Of a stretch of DNA of 64,000 nt, positions 35,049 through 44,238 are shown in pieces. The notes below the pieces were generated by a model. That model saw only the letters and a program-made list of their open reading frames with translations, had not been told where the DNA came from and did not search any database. Position 1 is the stretch's first letter; the number at the start of each line of letters is the position of its first letter. The DNA is from Bacteroidales bacterium (lineage in GTDB: Bacteria > Bacteroidota > Bacteroidia > Bacteroidales > F082), in contig JAGCCO010000022.1 in NCBI GenBank assembly GCA_017651645.1, positions 33,486 to 97,485 on the forward strand, in the 5' to 3' direction. The position numbers and the translations under genes were made by a program.

Positions 35049-35795
35049 ATGCTACTGAATATCAAAAATCTACATGTCTCCATCGGAGGCAAAGAAATCC
35101 TGAAAGGATTGAATTTAGGTGTCAACGAAGGTGAAATCCACGCCATTATGGGTCCCAACGGAACGGGAAAGAGTACCCTTGCGGCGGCTATCACGGGTCG
35201 AGAGGGATACGAAATCACCGAGGGTGAGATTTGGTACAAGGGCAAGAACATCGTCGGGATGTCGCCCGAAGACCGCGCCAACGAAGGTATCTTCCTGAGT
35301 TTCCAATATCCCGTTGAGATTCCGGGCGTGAGCATCCAAAACTTCATGCGCACGGCAGTCAACTCGAAACGCGAATACCAAGGATTATCACTTATGAGCA
35401 CGGTGGAGTTCATGAAGATGATGAAGGAGAAACAGGCCATGGTGGAAATCACTGAAAAGTTGCAGAACCGTTTCGTTAATGTGGGTTATAGTGGTGGTGA
35501 GAAGAAAAAGAATGAGATATTCCAGATGGCCATGCTGGAGCCTAGCCTCGCTATTCTCGATGAGACGGACTCGGGTCTCGACATCGATGCGCTGCGTATT
35601 GTTGCTCATGGCGTTAACCAGCTGCATAACGCTGAGAATGCTTTTGTGGTCATCACCCACTACCAGCGTCTGCTTGACTACATCGTCCCCGACTTTGTCC
35701 ATGTGATGTATGACGGTCGCATCGTCAAGACGGGTGGCAAGAATCTTGCCCTCGAACTCGAAGAAAAAGGCTACGAATGGATTAAGGAACTGTGA
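35049..35795 (+). CDS. sufC: Fe-S assembly ATPase SufC
   Basis: 248 residues, normal SufC. Walker A GPNGTGKST (35-43), the SufC-type signature YSGGEKKKNE, Walker B LAILDETDSG and the switch His in VITHYQR are all present. SufC powers cluster assembly by SufB/SufD. The preceding gene is a GT39 transferase 6 bases upstream, and the sufD start is 2 bases downstream. Confidence 0.96.
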   Translation: MLLNIKNLHVSIGGKEILKGLNLGVNEGEIHAIMGPNGTGKSTLAAAITGREGYEITEGEIWYKGKNIVGMSPEDRANEGIFLSFQYPVEIPGVSIQNFMRTAVNSKREYQGLSLMSTVEFMKMMKEKQAMVEITEKLQNRFVNVGYSGGEKKKNEIFQMAMLEPSLAILDETDSGLDIDALRIVAHGVNQLHNAENAFVVITHYQRLLDYIVPDFVHVMYDGRIVKTGGKNLALELEEKGYEWIKEL

Positions 35796-35797
35796 TT

Positions 35798-36625
35798 ATG
35801 GACAACCAACTTATCTTAGCCGCCAACCAAAGCCGAGAACTCATTGAGTATGACGACGATGCACATGTCTCAAATGAACCGAAAGTGTCGGAAATTGTTC
35901 TTAACGAGAACTCATGCCTTGAGCTATACGTGTTGCAGAATGTGAGCAACGAGGCCTACATTCAGCGTGAGTTCAAGATTAGGCAGCAGGCCAACAGCCG
36001 TTTGAAAATTGTCGTCATTACCTTCAATGGTGGCGATGTCCGCAATAGTTATCATATTGATTTGGATGGTGAAGGTGCTGACACGCAGGTATATGGCCTC
36101 TATCTCATCGACAAAACCCAACATGTGGAAAACTATCTGAAGGTAAATCACAATGTTCCGCATTGTACCAGCAACGAGAAGTTCAAGGGCGTTATCGACG
36201 ACTCGGCCTCGGCGGTGTTCAATGGGCATGTGTATGTAGCCAAGGATGCGCAAAAGACAGATGCCCACCAAAATAATAGTAACATCCTCTTGACATCTAC
36301 CGCAAAAGTTAACAGCCAGCCGTTCTTGGAGATTTATGCTGACGACGTGAAGTGTTCGCACGGCACCTCCACGGGTCAACTCGACCAAGAGGCCATGTTT
36401 TACATGCGTCAGCGCGGTATCAGCAAGGCGAATGCGAGGATTCTGCTGATGTATGCCTTTGCCGCAGAGGTGAGTAACCATATCGGCAATGAGATGCTGC
36501 ATGAACATATCGACGACATGATCAAACGTCGCCTGCGCGGTGAATTGTCGAGCTGCGAGACTTGTGTTCTCCGTTGTAGTCATCCCAAAGAGTATAATTT
36601 TGACATAGATTATTCGAAGATCTGA
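35798..36625 (+). CDS. sufD: Fe-S assembly protein SufD
   Basis: 275 residues from the ATG at 35798. The protein keeps the SufB/D C-terminal core (ISKANARILLMYAFAAEV and ETCVLRCSHPKEY), but is well shorter than SufD of E. coli (about 420), lacking most of the N-terminal half. Bacteroidota SufD proteins are generally about 430-450, so a truncated or compact form is possible. Start at 35798 avoids the GTG two codons earlier. It overlaps the sufS start by one base. Confidence 0.85.
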   Translation: MDNQLILAANQSRELIEYDDDAHVSNEPKVSEIVLNENSCLELYVLQNVSNEAYIQREFKIRQQANSRLKIVVITFNGGDVRNSYHIDLDGEGADTQVYGLYLIDKTQHVENYLKVNHNVPHCTSNEKFKGVIDDSASAVFNGHVYVAKDAQKTDAHQNNSNILLTSTAKVNSQPFLEIYADDVKCSHGTSTGQLDQEAMFYMRQRGISKANARILLMYAFAAEVSNHIGNEMLHEHIDDMIKRRLRGELSSCETCVLRCSHPKEYNFDIDYSKI

Positions 36626-37839
36626 TGAATATCACCGAAATAAGAAGCCAATTCCCTGTCCTTGACCAGCAGGTCTACGGCAGGCCTTTGGTGTATCTCG
36701 ACAATGCGGCTACCACGCAAAAACCGCTGTGTGTCATTGACCGCGAACGTGACTATTACCTGCATGAGAACTGCAACATACACCGCGGGGTGCATTACCT
36801 GAGCCAGAAGGCGACCGAGGCTTATGAACACGCACGACAAACCGTTGCCGATTTCATCCATGCCAATGAATCCCGTGAGGTCGTATTCACTCGTGGTACC
36901 ACTGAGTCGTTGAACCTGCTTGCCACTTCGTTTGAACACCGTATTATTGATGAGGGTGATACAGTATTGGTTACTGCCATGGAGCATCATTCCAACCTAG
37001 TGCCTTGGCAGCAAATGATTCAAAGACATCATGGTAAGATGCTCGTCGTGCCGATGGATGACAAAGGTGTTTTAGACTTGAATTGTTACGAGGAATTGCT
37101 GAAAGAAAGCCCCAAAGTCGTTTCCATTGCACACATTTCTAATGTATTGGGCACTGTCAACCCTGTGAAAGAAATGATCAAAATGGCGCATCAATTCGGC
37201 ATTCCAGTAATCGTTGATGGTGCCCAGTCCATCGCCCACCACCATATTGACGTTCTGGATTTGGATTGTGATTTCTTCGTCTTCTCTGGACATAAGATGT
37301 ACGCTCCGATGGGCATCGGAGGTTTGTATGGCAAAGCAGAGTGGTTGGAAAAGTTGCCACCCTATCAGTTTGGTGGTGAAATGGTCGACACGGTGAGTTT
37401 CGAGAAGACCACCTTCAATGTGTTACCTTTCAAGTTCGAGGCAGGTACACCTAATGTGGGAGCGGCTTTGGGCTTGGAGACGGCAGTTCAATTCCTGCAA
37501 AGTTTGGACAGGGGAGAGGTCGAGCATTATGAGGCTCAGTTATTGCAGTCAGCTATCCAAAAGCTCTCTGAAATTGAAGGCATCCGTTTCATCGGCGAGG
37601 CAGAAAAACGTTCTGGGTTGGTTTCCTTTATCATTGAAGGCATTCATCCCTACGACCTCGGAACCATTATCGACAAAATGGGCGTGGCGGTGCGCACGGG
37701 CCATCATTGTGCCGAGCCGGTGATGACACGTTTTGACATTTCTGGCACAGTGAGGGCTTCATTCGCCATGTATAATACCATGGAAGAGGTGGAAGTCTTC
37801 GTGAATGCAGTGAAGAAAGCCACAGTGATGCTTCGTTGA
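36625..37839 (+). CDS. sufS: Cysteine desulfurase SufS
   Basis: 404 residues, the normal size. PLP Schiff-base Lys224 is in FSGHKMYAPMG, the substrate loop carries catalytic Cys362 in TGHHCAEPVM, and the NAATTQKP N-terminal motif is clear, placing it in the SufS/CsdA group. It supplies sulfur to SufB. No SufE or SufU gene is adjacent, so a shuttle protein must be encoded elsewhere or the enzyme acts directly. It ends the operon before the hairpin at 37876. Confidence 0.95.
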   Translation: MNITEIRSQFPVLDQQVYGRPLVYLDNAATTQKPLCVIDRERDYYLHENCNIHRGVHYLSQKATEAYEHARQTVADFIHANESREVVFTRGTTESLNLLATSFEHRIIDEGDTVLVTAMEHHSNLVPWQQMIQRHHGKMLVVPMDDKGVLDLNCYEELLKESPKVVSIAHISNVLGTVNPVKEMIKMAHQFGIPVIVDGAQSIAHHHIDVLDLDCDFFVFSGHKMYAPMGIGGLYGKAEWLEKLPPYQFGGEMVDTVSFEKTTFNVLPFKFEAGTPNVGAALGLETAVQFLQSLDRGEVEHYEAQLLQSAIQKLSEIEGIRFIGEAEKRSGLVSFIIEGIHPYDLGTIIDKMGVAVRTGHHCAEPVMTRFDISGTVRASFAMYNTMEEVEVFVNAVKKATVMLR

Positions 37840-37875
37840 TTTTGAGTTGGATGGTATTGGTATGAAAACAAAACA

Positions 37876-37910
37876 ACACATAAGCTATGTTTTAGGCATA
37901 ACCTATGTGT
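37876..37910 (+). terminator. Candidate terminator after sufS
   Basis: A 14-bp stem with two mismatches, acacataagctatg (37876-37889) with 37897-37910, closing a 7-nt loop, then T-rich sequence. It lies 36 bp after the sufS stop. Confidence 0.6.
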
Positions 37911-37948
37911 TTGTGTATTAAGAAAATGAACTCTCCTATGAGAGAAGG

Positions 37949-38266
37949 TCAATCGTTATCTTTTCTCTTTTTGCCGATTAGGTAAGCACCACCTAAGATA
38001 CTTAAAAGTAAAACCTCACCACCAAGCGGGGCGAGAGAGTCAATGGTAATGTTCTGCTGTTCAGGCTGCGGCATTTCAACGTTCTCATTTTTGACTGCTC
38101 TATCCAAAAACTCTTCTTGATCTTTAGTATCATCAACTTCTTCAGCTATAGCGATACTTTCTGTGAACTCCTGTTTCTCAACTTTTGTAATTTGAGCTTG
38201 AGAAAAAGAAGCTGTCATTGAAAATGCAGTAAGAAGAGCAAACATGGAAATTGTATTTTTCTTCAT
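37949..38266 (-). CDS. Small exported protein with sorting-signal-like C-terminus
   Basis: 105 residues. A signal peptide (1-25, ending ASFSQAQ) is followed by an acidic, low-complexity middle with many Glu/Asp/Lys, then a C-terminal tripartite tail: short SLAPLGG motif, hydrophobic helix (EVLLLSILGGAYLIG) and basic end KKRKDND. This resembles C-terminal sorting or membrane-retention tails, and many small Bacteroidota proteins with a Pro-Leu/Ile-Gly-Gly tail share this form. No function is known. It lies 158 bp downstream of the XRE gene, same strand, and could be on its own transcript. Confidence 0.65.
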   Translation of the reverse strand: MKKNTISMFALLTAFSMTASFSQAQITKVEKQEFTESIAIAEEVDDTKDQEEFLDRAVKNENVEMPQPEQQNITIDSLAPLGGEVLLLSILGGAYLIGKKRKDND

Positions 38267-38424
38267 GACGCCTTATGTAAATAATTGATTATTACTCCGT
38301 TGATAAATTAAAGTGTATTCTTTACTTAATACGTTGCAAAATTAGTTGGATTTCGTATATCTAAATGGAATAAATGTTTTAAATATTACAATTAATCATT
38401 GCGAATTATACAATATATTGTGCT

Positions 38425-38685
38425 TTAATTGATGATTTCGTCTGTTTTTTGGTTCTCGAAGTTGATTTGTTGTTCTACAAAAACAGCATATTCTGCGACA
38501 AAGTTGTGATTCATTGAAATGGAAATGCGTTTCAACAAATCCAAGTCCATTGAATTTCGCTTTAGGATTCGATTGAAATTGCCTGGATCACAATGTACTT
38601 TTCTTGCCAGCCAAGCTTCGCTGCGTTCTTGTTTTTTAAGTATGGCCTTAATGGCATTACCAATATGGAATTCCTCCTGTTTCAT
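38425..38685 (-). CDS. Small XRE-type helix-turn-helix regulator
   Basis: 86 residues. The middle carries an HTH pattern, EAWLARKVHCDPGNFNRIL then DLDLLKRISISMNHNFV, characteristic of phage-repressor/XRE-type DNA-binding domains. The start codon overlaps the stop of the membrane-protein gene on the same strand by 4 bases, so they are coupled. It is likely an autoregulator of the two small membrane proteins upstream; nothing identifies a toxin. Confidence 0.75.
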   Translation of the reverse strand: MKQEEFHIGNAIKAILKKQERSEAWLARKVHCDPGNFNRILKRNSMDLDLLKRISISMNHNFVAEYAVFVEQQINFENQKTDEIIN

Positions 38686-39131
38686 TCTGGTGCTTGTGTT
38701 TGAACTTGTTTCAATTTGATTCTTTTGTTCACGCGTATTGGCGCGATAATCAGCACCATGAGCACTTCAAGGGCGTACTTCATCCATGGTACCAAGCCCG
38801 TTTTATACAACTGAAATCCGATAAGCAGGATGGAAAAGCCGACAAAAAGCGCTTTCCCATGCACTTTCTTTCTAAACACTTGTATTAGGCTGAAAACTAA
38901 TATAGTAGACAACGCAAGTTGAATGATTTGTGTCCAGAGCTCTTTTGTTCCCTCTCCCGTTTTACCTTGGTTAAAATAATAGGAATCAATGAAATAACGG
39001 CTATAGACAAGAGTAAAGATTTCAAAAATCAGCAGAAGGCCGTAGTAGGTGATGGCAAAGCTTGCCGCCAGCTTCATGGCCGTAGTGAGTTCGGGTTTGA
39101 CATTGAAAATTTTACTCTCACGCTGTTTCAT
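38682..39131 (-). CDS. Small four-helix membrane protein, XRE partner
   Basis: 149 residues with about four predicted membrane helices (LAASFAITYYGLLLIFEIFT near 18-40, then 63-85, 90-106 and 113-130), and a short basic C-terminal tail (VNKRIKLKQVQTQAPE). No recognised family. It sits between a second small membrane protein (2-base gap) and the XRE regulator (4-base overlap), so all three are one unit. The next gene's product is similar in size, but the two are not obviously homologous. Confidence 0.6.
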   Translation of the reverse strand: MKQRESKIFNVKPELTTAMKLAASFAITYYGLLLIFEIFTLVYSRYFIDSYYFNQGKTGEGTKELWTQIIQLALSTILVFSLIQVFRKKVHGKALFVGFSILLIGFQLYKTGLVPWMKYALEVLMVLIIAPIRVNKRIKLKQVQTQAPE

Positions 39132-39133
39132 GG

Positions 39134-39625
39134 TTATTTTTGGTTTTGTGGCATCTCCATTCGTTTGAAATACAAAAAGTAGAGTAGGATGAAGATAATG
39201 GTGAACAACAAGTCTGAGACGAATGGCGATGGTTTCTGCAAGGGATATACAAATACCGATGCATTGATAAGCATAAGGATCTGTGCAATGGCATAGATAT
39301 GGAAACCACGCTTGTCGCCTTTGAACATTCTTAGGACACCCACTAAAGATGCGATGAACAACACTAGAAGAATCAAATAGTAATTCGTGTTGATTTGCGA
39401 AAGTGTCGTCATGTTGTCGGTCATGGCCTTGGTGAACTCTTCGCCCATGGCCGAAAAGGGTTGCATCATCTCTTCAAATTGTCCATTATCGAGCATCTCA
39501 GTTATCCGTGGAGTGGTGAAATACATGACGATGGACCTGAGGATGTTCCAGCAGGCGTTGATGAAGGACAACACCAAGAGGATGGTCATGCCCGTGGGGC
39601 GTTGTTTTTGTTCGGTGGTTTCCAT
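39134..39625 (-). CDS. Small four-helix membrane protein
   Basis: 163 residues with about four predicted membrane helices (MTILLVLSFINACWNILRSI near 13-32, 85-103, 110-127 and 135-152), separated by a soluble loop of about 45 residues (about 40-85). No recognised family. It is the first gene of a tight three-gene operon with another membrane protein and an XRE-type regulator. A palindrome, probably the terminator of the histidine ammonia-lyase gene, lies just upstream. Confidence 0.55.
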   Translation of the reverse strand: METTEQKQRPTGMTILLVLSFINACWNILRSIVMYFTTPRITEMLDNGQFEEMMQPFSAMGEEFTKAMTDNMTTLSQINTNYYLILLVLFIASLVGVLRMFKGDKRGFHIYAIAQILMLINASVFVYPLQKPSPFVSDLLFTIIFILLYFLYFKRMEMPQNQK

Positions 39626-39639
39626 ATTGTAATGTTTTG

Positions 39640-39665
39640 TAGAGACGCGATTAATCGCGTCTCTA
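39640..39665. terminator. Perfect 26-bp palindrome, terminator of hutH
   Basis: tagagacgcgatt and its exact complement form a 26-bp uninterrupted palindrome. It lies 15 bp downstream of the hutH stop (39680) on the minus strand. The same agagacgcga stem word forms the terminator at 16141. The role as terminator is inferred from position. Confidence 0.6.
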
Positions 39666-39679
39666 CAAAGGACAAACGA

Positions 39680-41191
39680 TTATTTGTTTTCCAAAATGTC
39701 AAATGCCAACGGATAATTCTTCACAAAATCAACCGATTTGGCAATCTCTGTGTACATCACCTTGTCGATGCGTACGAATTCTACCTCTTTGCGGTATTCG
39801 GCAACGAACTTCTCAATGACGGGCGATGATTTCAGCGGACGGCGGAACTCCAAGGCCTGTGTGGCGTTGAATAGCTCAATGGCCAACACGCGCTCCAGGT
39901 TTTCAGCCACGCGCAAAGCCTTAGTGGCAGCGTTGGCACCCATGCTGACATGGTCTTCCTGTCCCTGCGACGACTCAATGCTATCAACCGATGCGGGTGT
40001 GCAGAGTTGTTTGCTCTGGCTGACGATGGATGCGGCGGCATATTGCGGAATCATAAAACCACTGTTGAGGCCGGGCTCTGCGACGAGGAATGAAGGCAAA
40101 CCACGTTTTCCACCAATCAATTGATAGATACGGCGCTCGCTGATATTGCCCAACTCAGCCATGGCAATGGCCAGGAAGTCCAAGGTGATGGCTAAAGGCT
40201 GGCCATGGAAGTTACCTGCGCTGATGACCAGGTCTTCATCAGGAAAGATGGTCGGGTTGTCGGTGACGGCGTTGATCTCCTCGCTGAACACGGAGGCTAC
40301 ATAGTCGATGGCATCTTTCGAGGCACCATGCACCTGGGGCATGCAACGGAAGGAGTAAGGGTCTTGCACGTGTTTCTTCTCCCTGACAATCAGCTCACTG
40401 CCTTTGGTGAACTCGCGCACGCGCTTGGCAGTAACAATCTGACCATTGTGGTGACGGATCTGATGCACCTGGTCGAAGAAGGGCTCAATGCGGCCATCGA
40501 AGGCTTCCAAGGACACCGTACCGATGAGGTCGGCGAGATAGCTGAGGCGGAAGGCCTTCAGCAGCACGTAGGTGCCGTAGCTGCTCATGAACTGAGTGCC
40601 GTTGAGCAAAGCCAATCCCTCTTTCGATTGCAGTGTGATGGGCTTCCAACCGAACTTCTTGAGGACCTTCTCGGCAGGGACGATCTTGCCTTGATAATGC
40701 ACCTCACCCAAACCGAGCAAGGGCAGCATGAGGTTGGCCAAAGGCGCCAAGTCGCCGGAAGCACCGAGTGAACCTTGGTTGTAGACCACGGGCAAAACGT
40801 CATTGTTGAAGAAGTCGATGAGGCGTTGGACCGTCACGACTTGCACGCCGCTGTTGCCGTAACTGAGGCTTTGCACCTTCAGCAGGAGCATGAGGCGGAT
40901 GATCTCTTCAGGCACCATCTCGCCCGTGCCGCAGGCATGCGACATGACGAGGTTCTTCTGCAGGGTGCTCAGGTCTTCTTTTGAGATGCTGTGGTCGCAG
41001 AGCGATCCGAAGCCGGTGGTCACACCATAGATGGGCTTCTCGGGGTTCTCCATCTTCTTGTCGAGGTAGTCGCGGCACTTTTGGATGCGCTTGATAGCAT
41101 CGGCGCTGAGTTCCAGCTTGTAGCCTTTGGTGAGTATTTCGTTTACCTGCTTGAAGGTCAGCTCTTTGGCTGAGATTTTATGGACTTTCAT
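39680..41191 (-). CDS. hutH: Histidine ammonia-lyase
   Basis: 503 residues, the typical HutH length. The MIO prosthetic group is formed from Ala144-Ser145-Gly146 in GSLGASGDLAPL, with the catalytic Tyr in YGVTTGFG (near 56). HutH converts histidine to urocanate and ammonia. The other hut genes (hutU, hutI, hutG/ftcD) are absent from the window. The adjacent hisS gene is on the same strand, 86 bp upstream. The alternative, a tyrosine or phenylalanine ammonia-lyase, cannot be fully excluded, but the active-site neighbourhood and the length favour HutH. Confidence 0.9.
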   Translation of the reverse strand: MKVHKISAKELTFKQVNEILTKGYKLELSADAIKRIQKCRDYLDKKMENPEKPIYGVTTGFGSLCDHSISKEDLSTLQKNLVMSHACGTGEMVPEEIIRLMLLLKVQSLSYGNSGVQVVTVQRLIDFFNNDVLPVVYNQGSLGASGDLAPLANLMLPLLGLGEVHYQGKIVPAEKVLKKFGWKPITLQSKEGLALLNGTQFMSSYGTYVLLKAFRLSYLADLIGTVSLEAFDGRIEPFFDQVHQIRHHNGQIVTAKRVREFTKGSELIVREKKHVQDPYSFRCMPQVHGASKDAIDYVASVFSEEINAVTDNPTIFPDEDLVISAGNFHGQPLAITLDFLAIAMAELGNISERRIYQLIGGKRGLPSFLVAEPGLNSGFMIPQYAAASIVSQSKQLCTPASVDSIESSQGQEDHVSMGANAATKALRVAENLERVLAIELFNATQALEFRRPLKSSPVIEKFVAEYRKEVEFVRIDKVMYTEIAKSVDFVKNYPLAFDILENK

Positions 41192-41223
41192 ATTTGTTGA
41201 GTTTTATGTTTGTTCGTTGTTAG

Positions 41224-41271
41224 AGCAGGGGCTAACGCCGCCTGCTTAATGTCCTGTCGCCCCTACGGGGC
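41224..41271. repeat. Palindromic element between hutH and hisS
   Basis: Two hairpins: agcagg (41224-41229) with cctgct (41241-41246), and gcccc/ggggc (41259-41263 with 41267-41271). It fills the 86-bp gap between two minus-strand genes. The first hairpin resembles a dispersed element with the word gcaggggctaacgcc. Confidence 0.55.
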
Positions 41272-41277
41272 TTGGCC

Positions 41278-42639
41278 CTATGCCTTTAATATTGTTTCGA
41301 CCAATTTGTTGGCTTCCACGGTTTCTTGTTTGCCTTCCTTCATCCATTTCACGGTGAACTTTTGTTCAGCCACTTCACTCTCGCCAGCGATGACGACGAT
41401 GGGGATGTGGCGTTGGTCGGCGTATTTCATCTGCTTCTGTATTTTGGCAGCGTCAGGATAGATCTCCGCGTTGATGCCGTATTTGCGTACCCGGTTGAGG
41501 TATTTTAGGCAATATTTCTCCTCGTTTTTACCGAAGTTGAGGAAGATGACCTTGGTGCTCTCCGACATGGTCTCAGGGAAGAGGTTGAGGCCTTCCAATA
41601 CATCGTAAATACGGTCGGCACCGAAGCTGATGCCCACGCCTGAAACGTTGGGTAGACCGAAGATACCCGTGAGGTTGTCGTAACGACCGCCGCCTGAGAT
41701 GCTGCCAATGGCGAAGTCCTTTGCTTTAACTTCGAAGATGGCGCCAGTATAGTAGTTCAAGCCACGGGCGAGGGTGAGGTCGAGTTCGGTGTCGATGCCA
41801 AGTTCCATGTTGTCGATGTAGTCGAACAAAGTCTCTAATTCGGTGATGCCTTTTTGGCCGACTTCGTTGTCGAGCAAAGGTTTCAGTTGGGCCAGCTTCT
41901 CGCGTGTGTTGCCCTTCATGAAGAGGATGGGCTGTAACTTTTCAATGGCGGATTGTTCCAATCCCTTCTCGGTAAGTTCCGCATTGACGGCCTCTATACC
42001 GATTTTGTCCAGCTTATCTATTGCTACAGTGATGTCAACCAAGGCATCCGACTTGCCAATGTATTCGGCGATACCAGCCAGCACCTTACGGTTATTGATC
42101 TTCAGCGTAACTTTGATTTTCAGGGCGTTGAATACCTCGTCCACGATTTGCACCAGTTCGGCTTCGTTCAACAAAGAATCGCTGCCGATGATATCCACGT
42201 CGCATTGGCAGAACTCACGGTAACGGCCTTTCTGTGGACGGTCGGCACGCCAGACGGGTTGGATTTGGTAACGCTTGAAAGGGAAGGCGATTTGGTCGCG
42301 GTACATGGTGACGAAACGAGCGAAAGGTACGGTAAGGTCATAGCGCAGGCCTTTCTCCGTGATTTTTGAGGCCAGTTTCAGGGATTCAAGCGGTTCGCCG
42401 TTTTGCTCCACGCCACTCATAAAGTCACCTGAGTTGAGTATACGGAAAAGGAGCTTGTCGCCCTCTTCGCCATATTTGCCCAAAAGGGTGCTGAGGTTTT
42501 CCATCGAGGGAGTCTCAATCGGCTGGAAGCCAAAGCGTTTAAAAACGGTCTTAATGGTATCGAAGATATAATTGCGGCGCACCATGACTTCGGGCAAGAA
42601 GTCGCGGGTGCCTTTGGGAATGCTCGGTTTTTGTGCCAT
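41278..42639 (-). CDS. hisS: Histidine-tRNA ligase
   Basis: 453 residues from the ATG at 42639. Class II aminoacyl-tRNA synthetase motifs are visible: motif 2 ([20 protein letters not shown]), histidine loops ([13 protein letters not shown]) and motif 3 ([23 protein letters not shown]), with a C-terminal anticodon-binding domain. It charges tRNA-His. The start at [14 protein letters not shown] is supported by a minus-strand -7 box at 42655-42662, which would overlap an alternative start at 42657. Confidence 0.96.
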   Translation of the reverse strand: MAQKPSIPKGTRDFLPEVMVRRNYIFDTIKTVFKRFGFQPIETPSMENLSTLLGKYGEEGDKLLFRILNSGDFMSGVEQNGEPLESLKLASKITEKGLRYDLTVPFARFVTMYRDQIAFPFKRYQIQPVWRADRPQKGRYREFCQCDVDIIGSDSLLNEAELVQIVDEVFNALKIKVTLKINNRKVLAGIAEYIGKSDALVDITVAIDKLDKIGIEAVNAELTEKGLEQSAIEKLQPILFMKGNTREKLAQLKPLLDNEVGQKGITELETLFDYIDNMELGIDTELDLTLARGLNYYTGAIFEVKAKDFAIGSISGGGRYDNLTGIFGLPNVSGVGISFGADRIYDVLEGLNLFPETMSESTKVIFLNFGKNEEKYCLKYLNRVRKYGINAEIYPDAAKIQKQMKYADQRHIPIVVIAGESEVAEQKFTVKWMKEGKQETVEANKLVETILKA

Positions 42640-42654
42640 TTTTGAAAATTTTTG

Positions 42655-42662
42655 CAAAAATA
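42655..42662 (-). promoter_or_regulatory. Candidate -7 box for hisS
   Basis: On the minus strand the bases read TATTTTTG, a consensus -7 box. It lies 15 bp before the hisS start, leaving a very short leader. Confidence 0.55.
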
Positions 42663-42721
42663 GGAAAAATTATGATGCCATGTATAGATTGACAGAGTCA
42701 ATGAAATGCACGGTGGATAGT

Positions 42722-44134
42722 TTATTTAAGTTCAAACTCCTCGCCAGGCTCGGGAATCACAATGTTGTCCCATCCCTCTTTGCGCAGTTGGCGCTTATAG
42801 AACTGCTGAGCCTCAAGGTCACCATGTACGATGAAGGTCTTTTTGACTTTGCTCGGGTCTTGGCAACTCAGGTAGTCAATCATCTCCTTGTAGTCGCCGT
42901 GGCCGCTGAAGGCATCGATTTCGTATATGTCAGCTCGCACGGGGTGTTCCATTCCAAAGATGGAGACGGTCTGGGGCTTGGGATTGGCCAGGAGTTTGGC
43001 CCCCAGCGTGGTCGGAGCACAGTAGCCGATGGCGAGGATGCTGTTGTTGGGGTTCTCGATGCTGTTGGCGATGTGGTGCTTCACACGGCCAGCTTCCATC
43101 ATGCCCGATGCTGAGATGATGATGCAAGGCTGTTTGGTGGTGTTCAGTGCCTTTGACTGGTTGATGTCGCGTACAAAAGTCAGGCTGTTGAAGCCAAAAG
43201 GGTCGGCGGTGTATTCAATCATGTCCTTCACATCGTCGTTGAAGAGATCGGCGTACATACGGAAGATTTCGGTGGCATTGACAGCCAAGGGACTATCCAC
43301 ATATACTGGGATTTTCTCGGGCAGTTTACCTTGGTTGTAGAAGTTGTTCAGCAGATAGACAATCTCTTGGGTGCGGCTGACGGCAAATGACGGGATGATA
43401 AGCTTCCCGCGTTTCTCTACACAGGTGTGGTAAATGACTTCCAAGAGCAGCTGCTCGGCATTGGCACGGTCGCTGTGGAGGCGGTTACCGTAGGTGGCCT
43501 CGGTAATGAGGTAGTCGCAGTGCGGGAACGGCTCGGGAGAGCGCAGCAGGTAGTTATGTTTGCGGCCAATATCGCCCGTGTACGCAATACGGGTCATTTT
43601 GCCGCCCTCGTCGATTTCGAGGATAGCGCAGCCGCTGCCTAACAGATGTCCAGTGTTGTTGAACTTCACCTTGATATTGTTGTCAAGATAGAGGTATCGG
43701 TTGTAGCTCACGGTGACGAAGAGGTCTAAACAAGCACGCGCATCTTTCTCAGTATAAATGGGTTGCATGGCTGGCAGACCTTGCTTGCGGCGTTTCTTGT
43801 TGAACCATTCCATATCGTTCTCTTGGATGAAGCCCGTGTCGGGGAGCATGATGCTGCAAAGGTCTTTGGTGGCTGGGGTACAAACGACTTCTCCTTTGAA
43901 TCCCAGTTTATGGAAATAGGGGATGAGGCCGCTGTGGTCGATGTGGGCGTGGGTGAGGATGATATAGTCGATTTCCTGTGGGTCGACCATGATATTACGG
44001 TTGGCAGCGTCGGTTTCGAGACCCTTGCCTTGGAACATACCGCAGTCCAACAGGATTTTCTTGCCGTGGTCGGTAGTGATGAGGTGCTTGCTGCCCGTCA
44101 CTTCCTGGGCTGCACCGATGAATTTGATTTTCAT
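42722..44134 (-). CDS. Beta-CASP metallo-beta-lactamase nuclease-like protein
   Basis: 470 residues. MBL motifs THAHIDHSG (HxHxDH), the metal-binding motif of GHLLGSGCAILEID and the beta-CASP linker with EATYGNRLH, together with the RMMBL C-terminus (IDAFSGHGDYKEMIDYL), are present. This is the family of archaeal-type CPSF-like or Ysh1-like nucleases, with RNA the usual substrate. The start was set at MKIKFIGAAQEVTGS. Its neighbours have unrelated functions. Sequence cannot tell whether it is a processing enzyme or a degradative one. Confidence 0.88.
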   Translation of the reverse strand: MKIKFIGAAQEVTGSKHLITTDHGKKILLDCGMFQGKGLETDAANRNIMVDPQEIDYIILTHAHIDHSGLIPYFHKLGFKGEVVCTPATKDLCSIMLPDTGFIQENDMEWFNKKRRKQGLPAMQPIYTEKDARACLDLFVTVSYNRYLYLDNNIKVKFNNTGHLLGSGCAILEIDEGGKMTRIAYTGDIGRKHNYLLRSPEPFPHCDYLITEATYGNRLHSDRANAEQLLLEVIYHTCVEKRGKLIIPSFAVSRTQEIVYLLNNFYNQGKLPEKIPVYVDSPLAVNATEIFRMYADLFNDDVKDMIEYTADPFGFNSLTFVRDINQSKALNTTKQPCIIISASGMMEAGRVKHHIANSIENPNNSILAIGYCAPTTLGAKLLANPKPQTVSIFGMEHPVRADIYEIDAFSGHGDYKEMIDYLSCQDPSKVKKTFIVHGDLEAQQFYKRQLRKEGWDNIVIPEPGEEFELK

Positions 44135-44172
44135 AGTATGACGCAATAATTTGACCCCAAAAATAGCAAAAA

Positions 44173-44206
44173 AAAGTGAGGTGGCAAGAAAATGTCACCT
44201 CACTTT
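44173..44206 (-). terminator. Terminator of the C25 peptidase gene
   Basis: An 11-bp stem, aaagtgaggtg (44173-44183) with 44196-44206, on the minus strand followed by a run of T residues. It lies 33 bp after the stop of the gene ending at 44239. Confidence 0.8.
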
Positions 44207-44238
44207 GGGAATTTTCGGTTTAGCTTAGAAAAACGGGC

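Noticed and set aside
39680..41191. Aryl polyene or flexirubin gene (ammonia-lyase near the fatty-acid cluster)
   Set aside because: The fab cluster is more than 19 kb away with unrelated genes between, and other polyene genes are missing; HutH is the better call.
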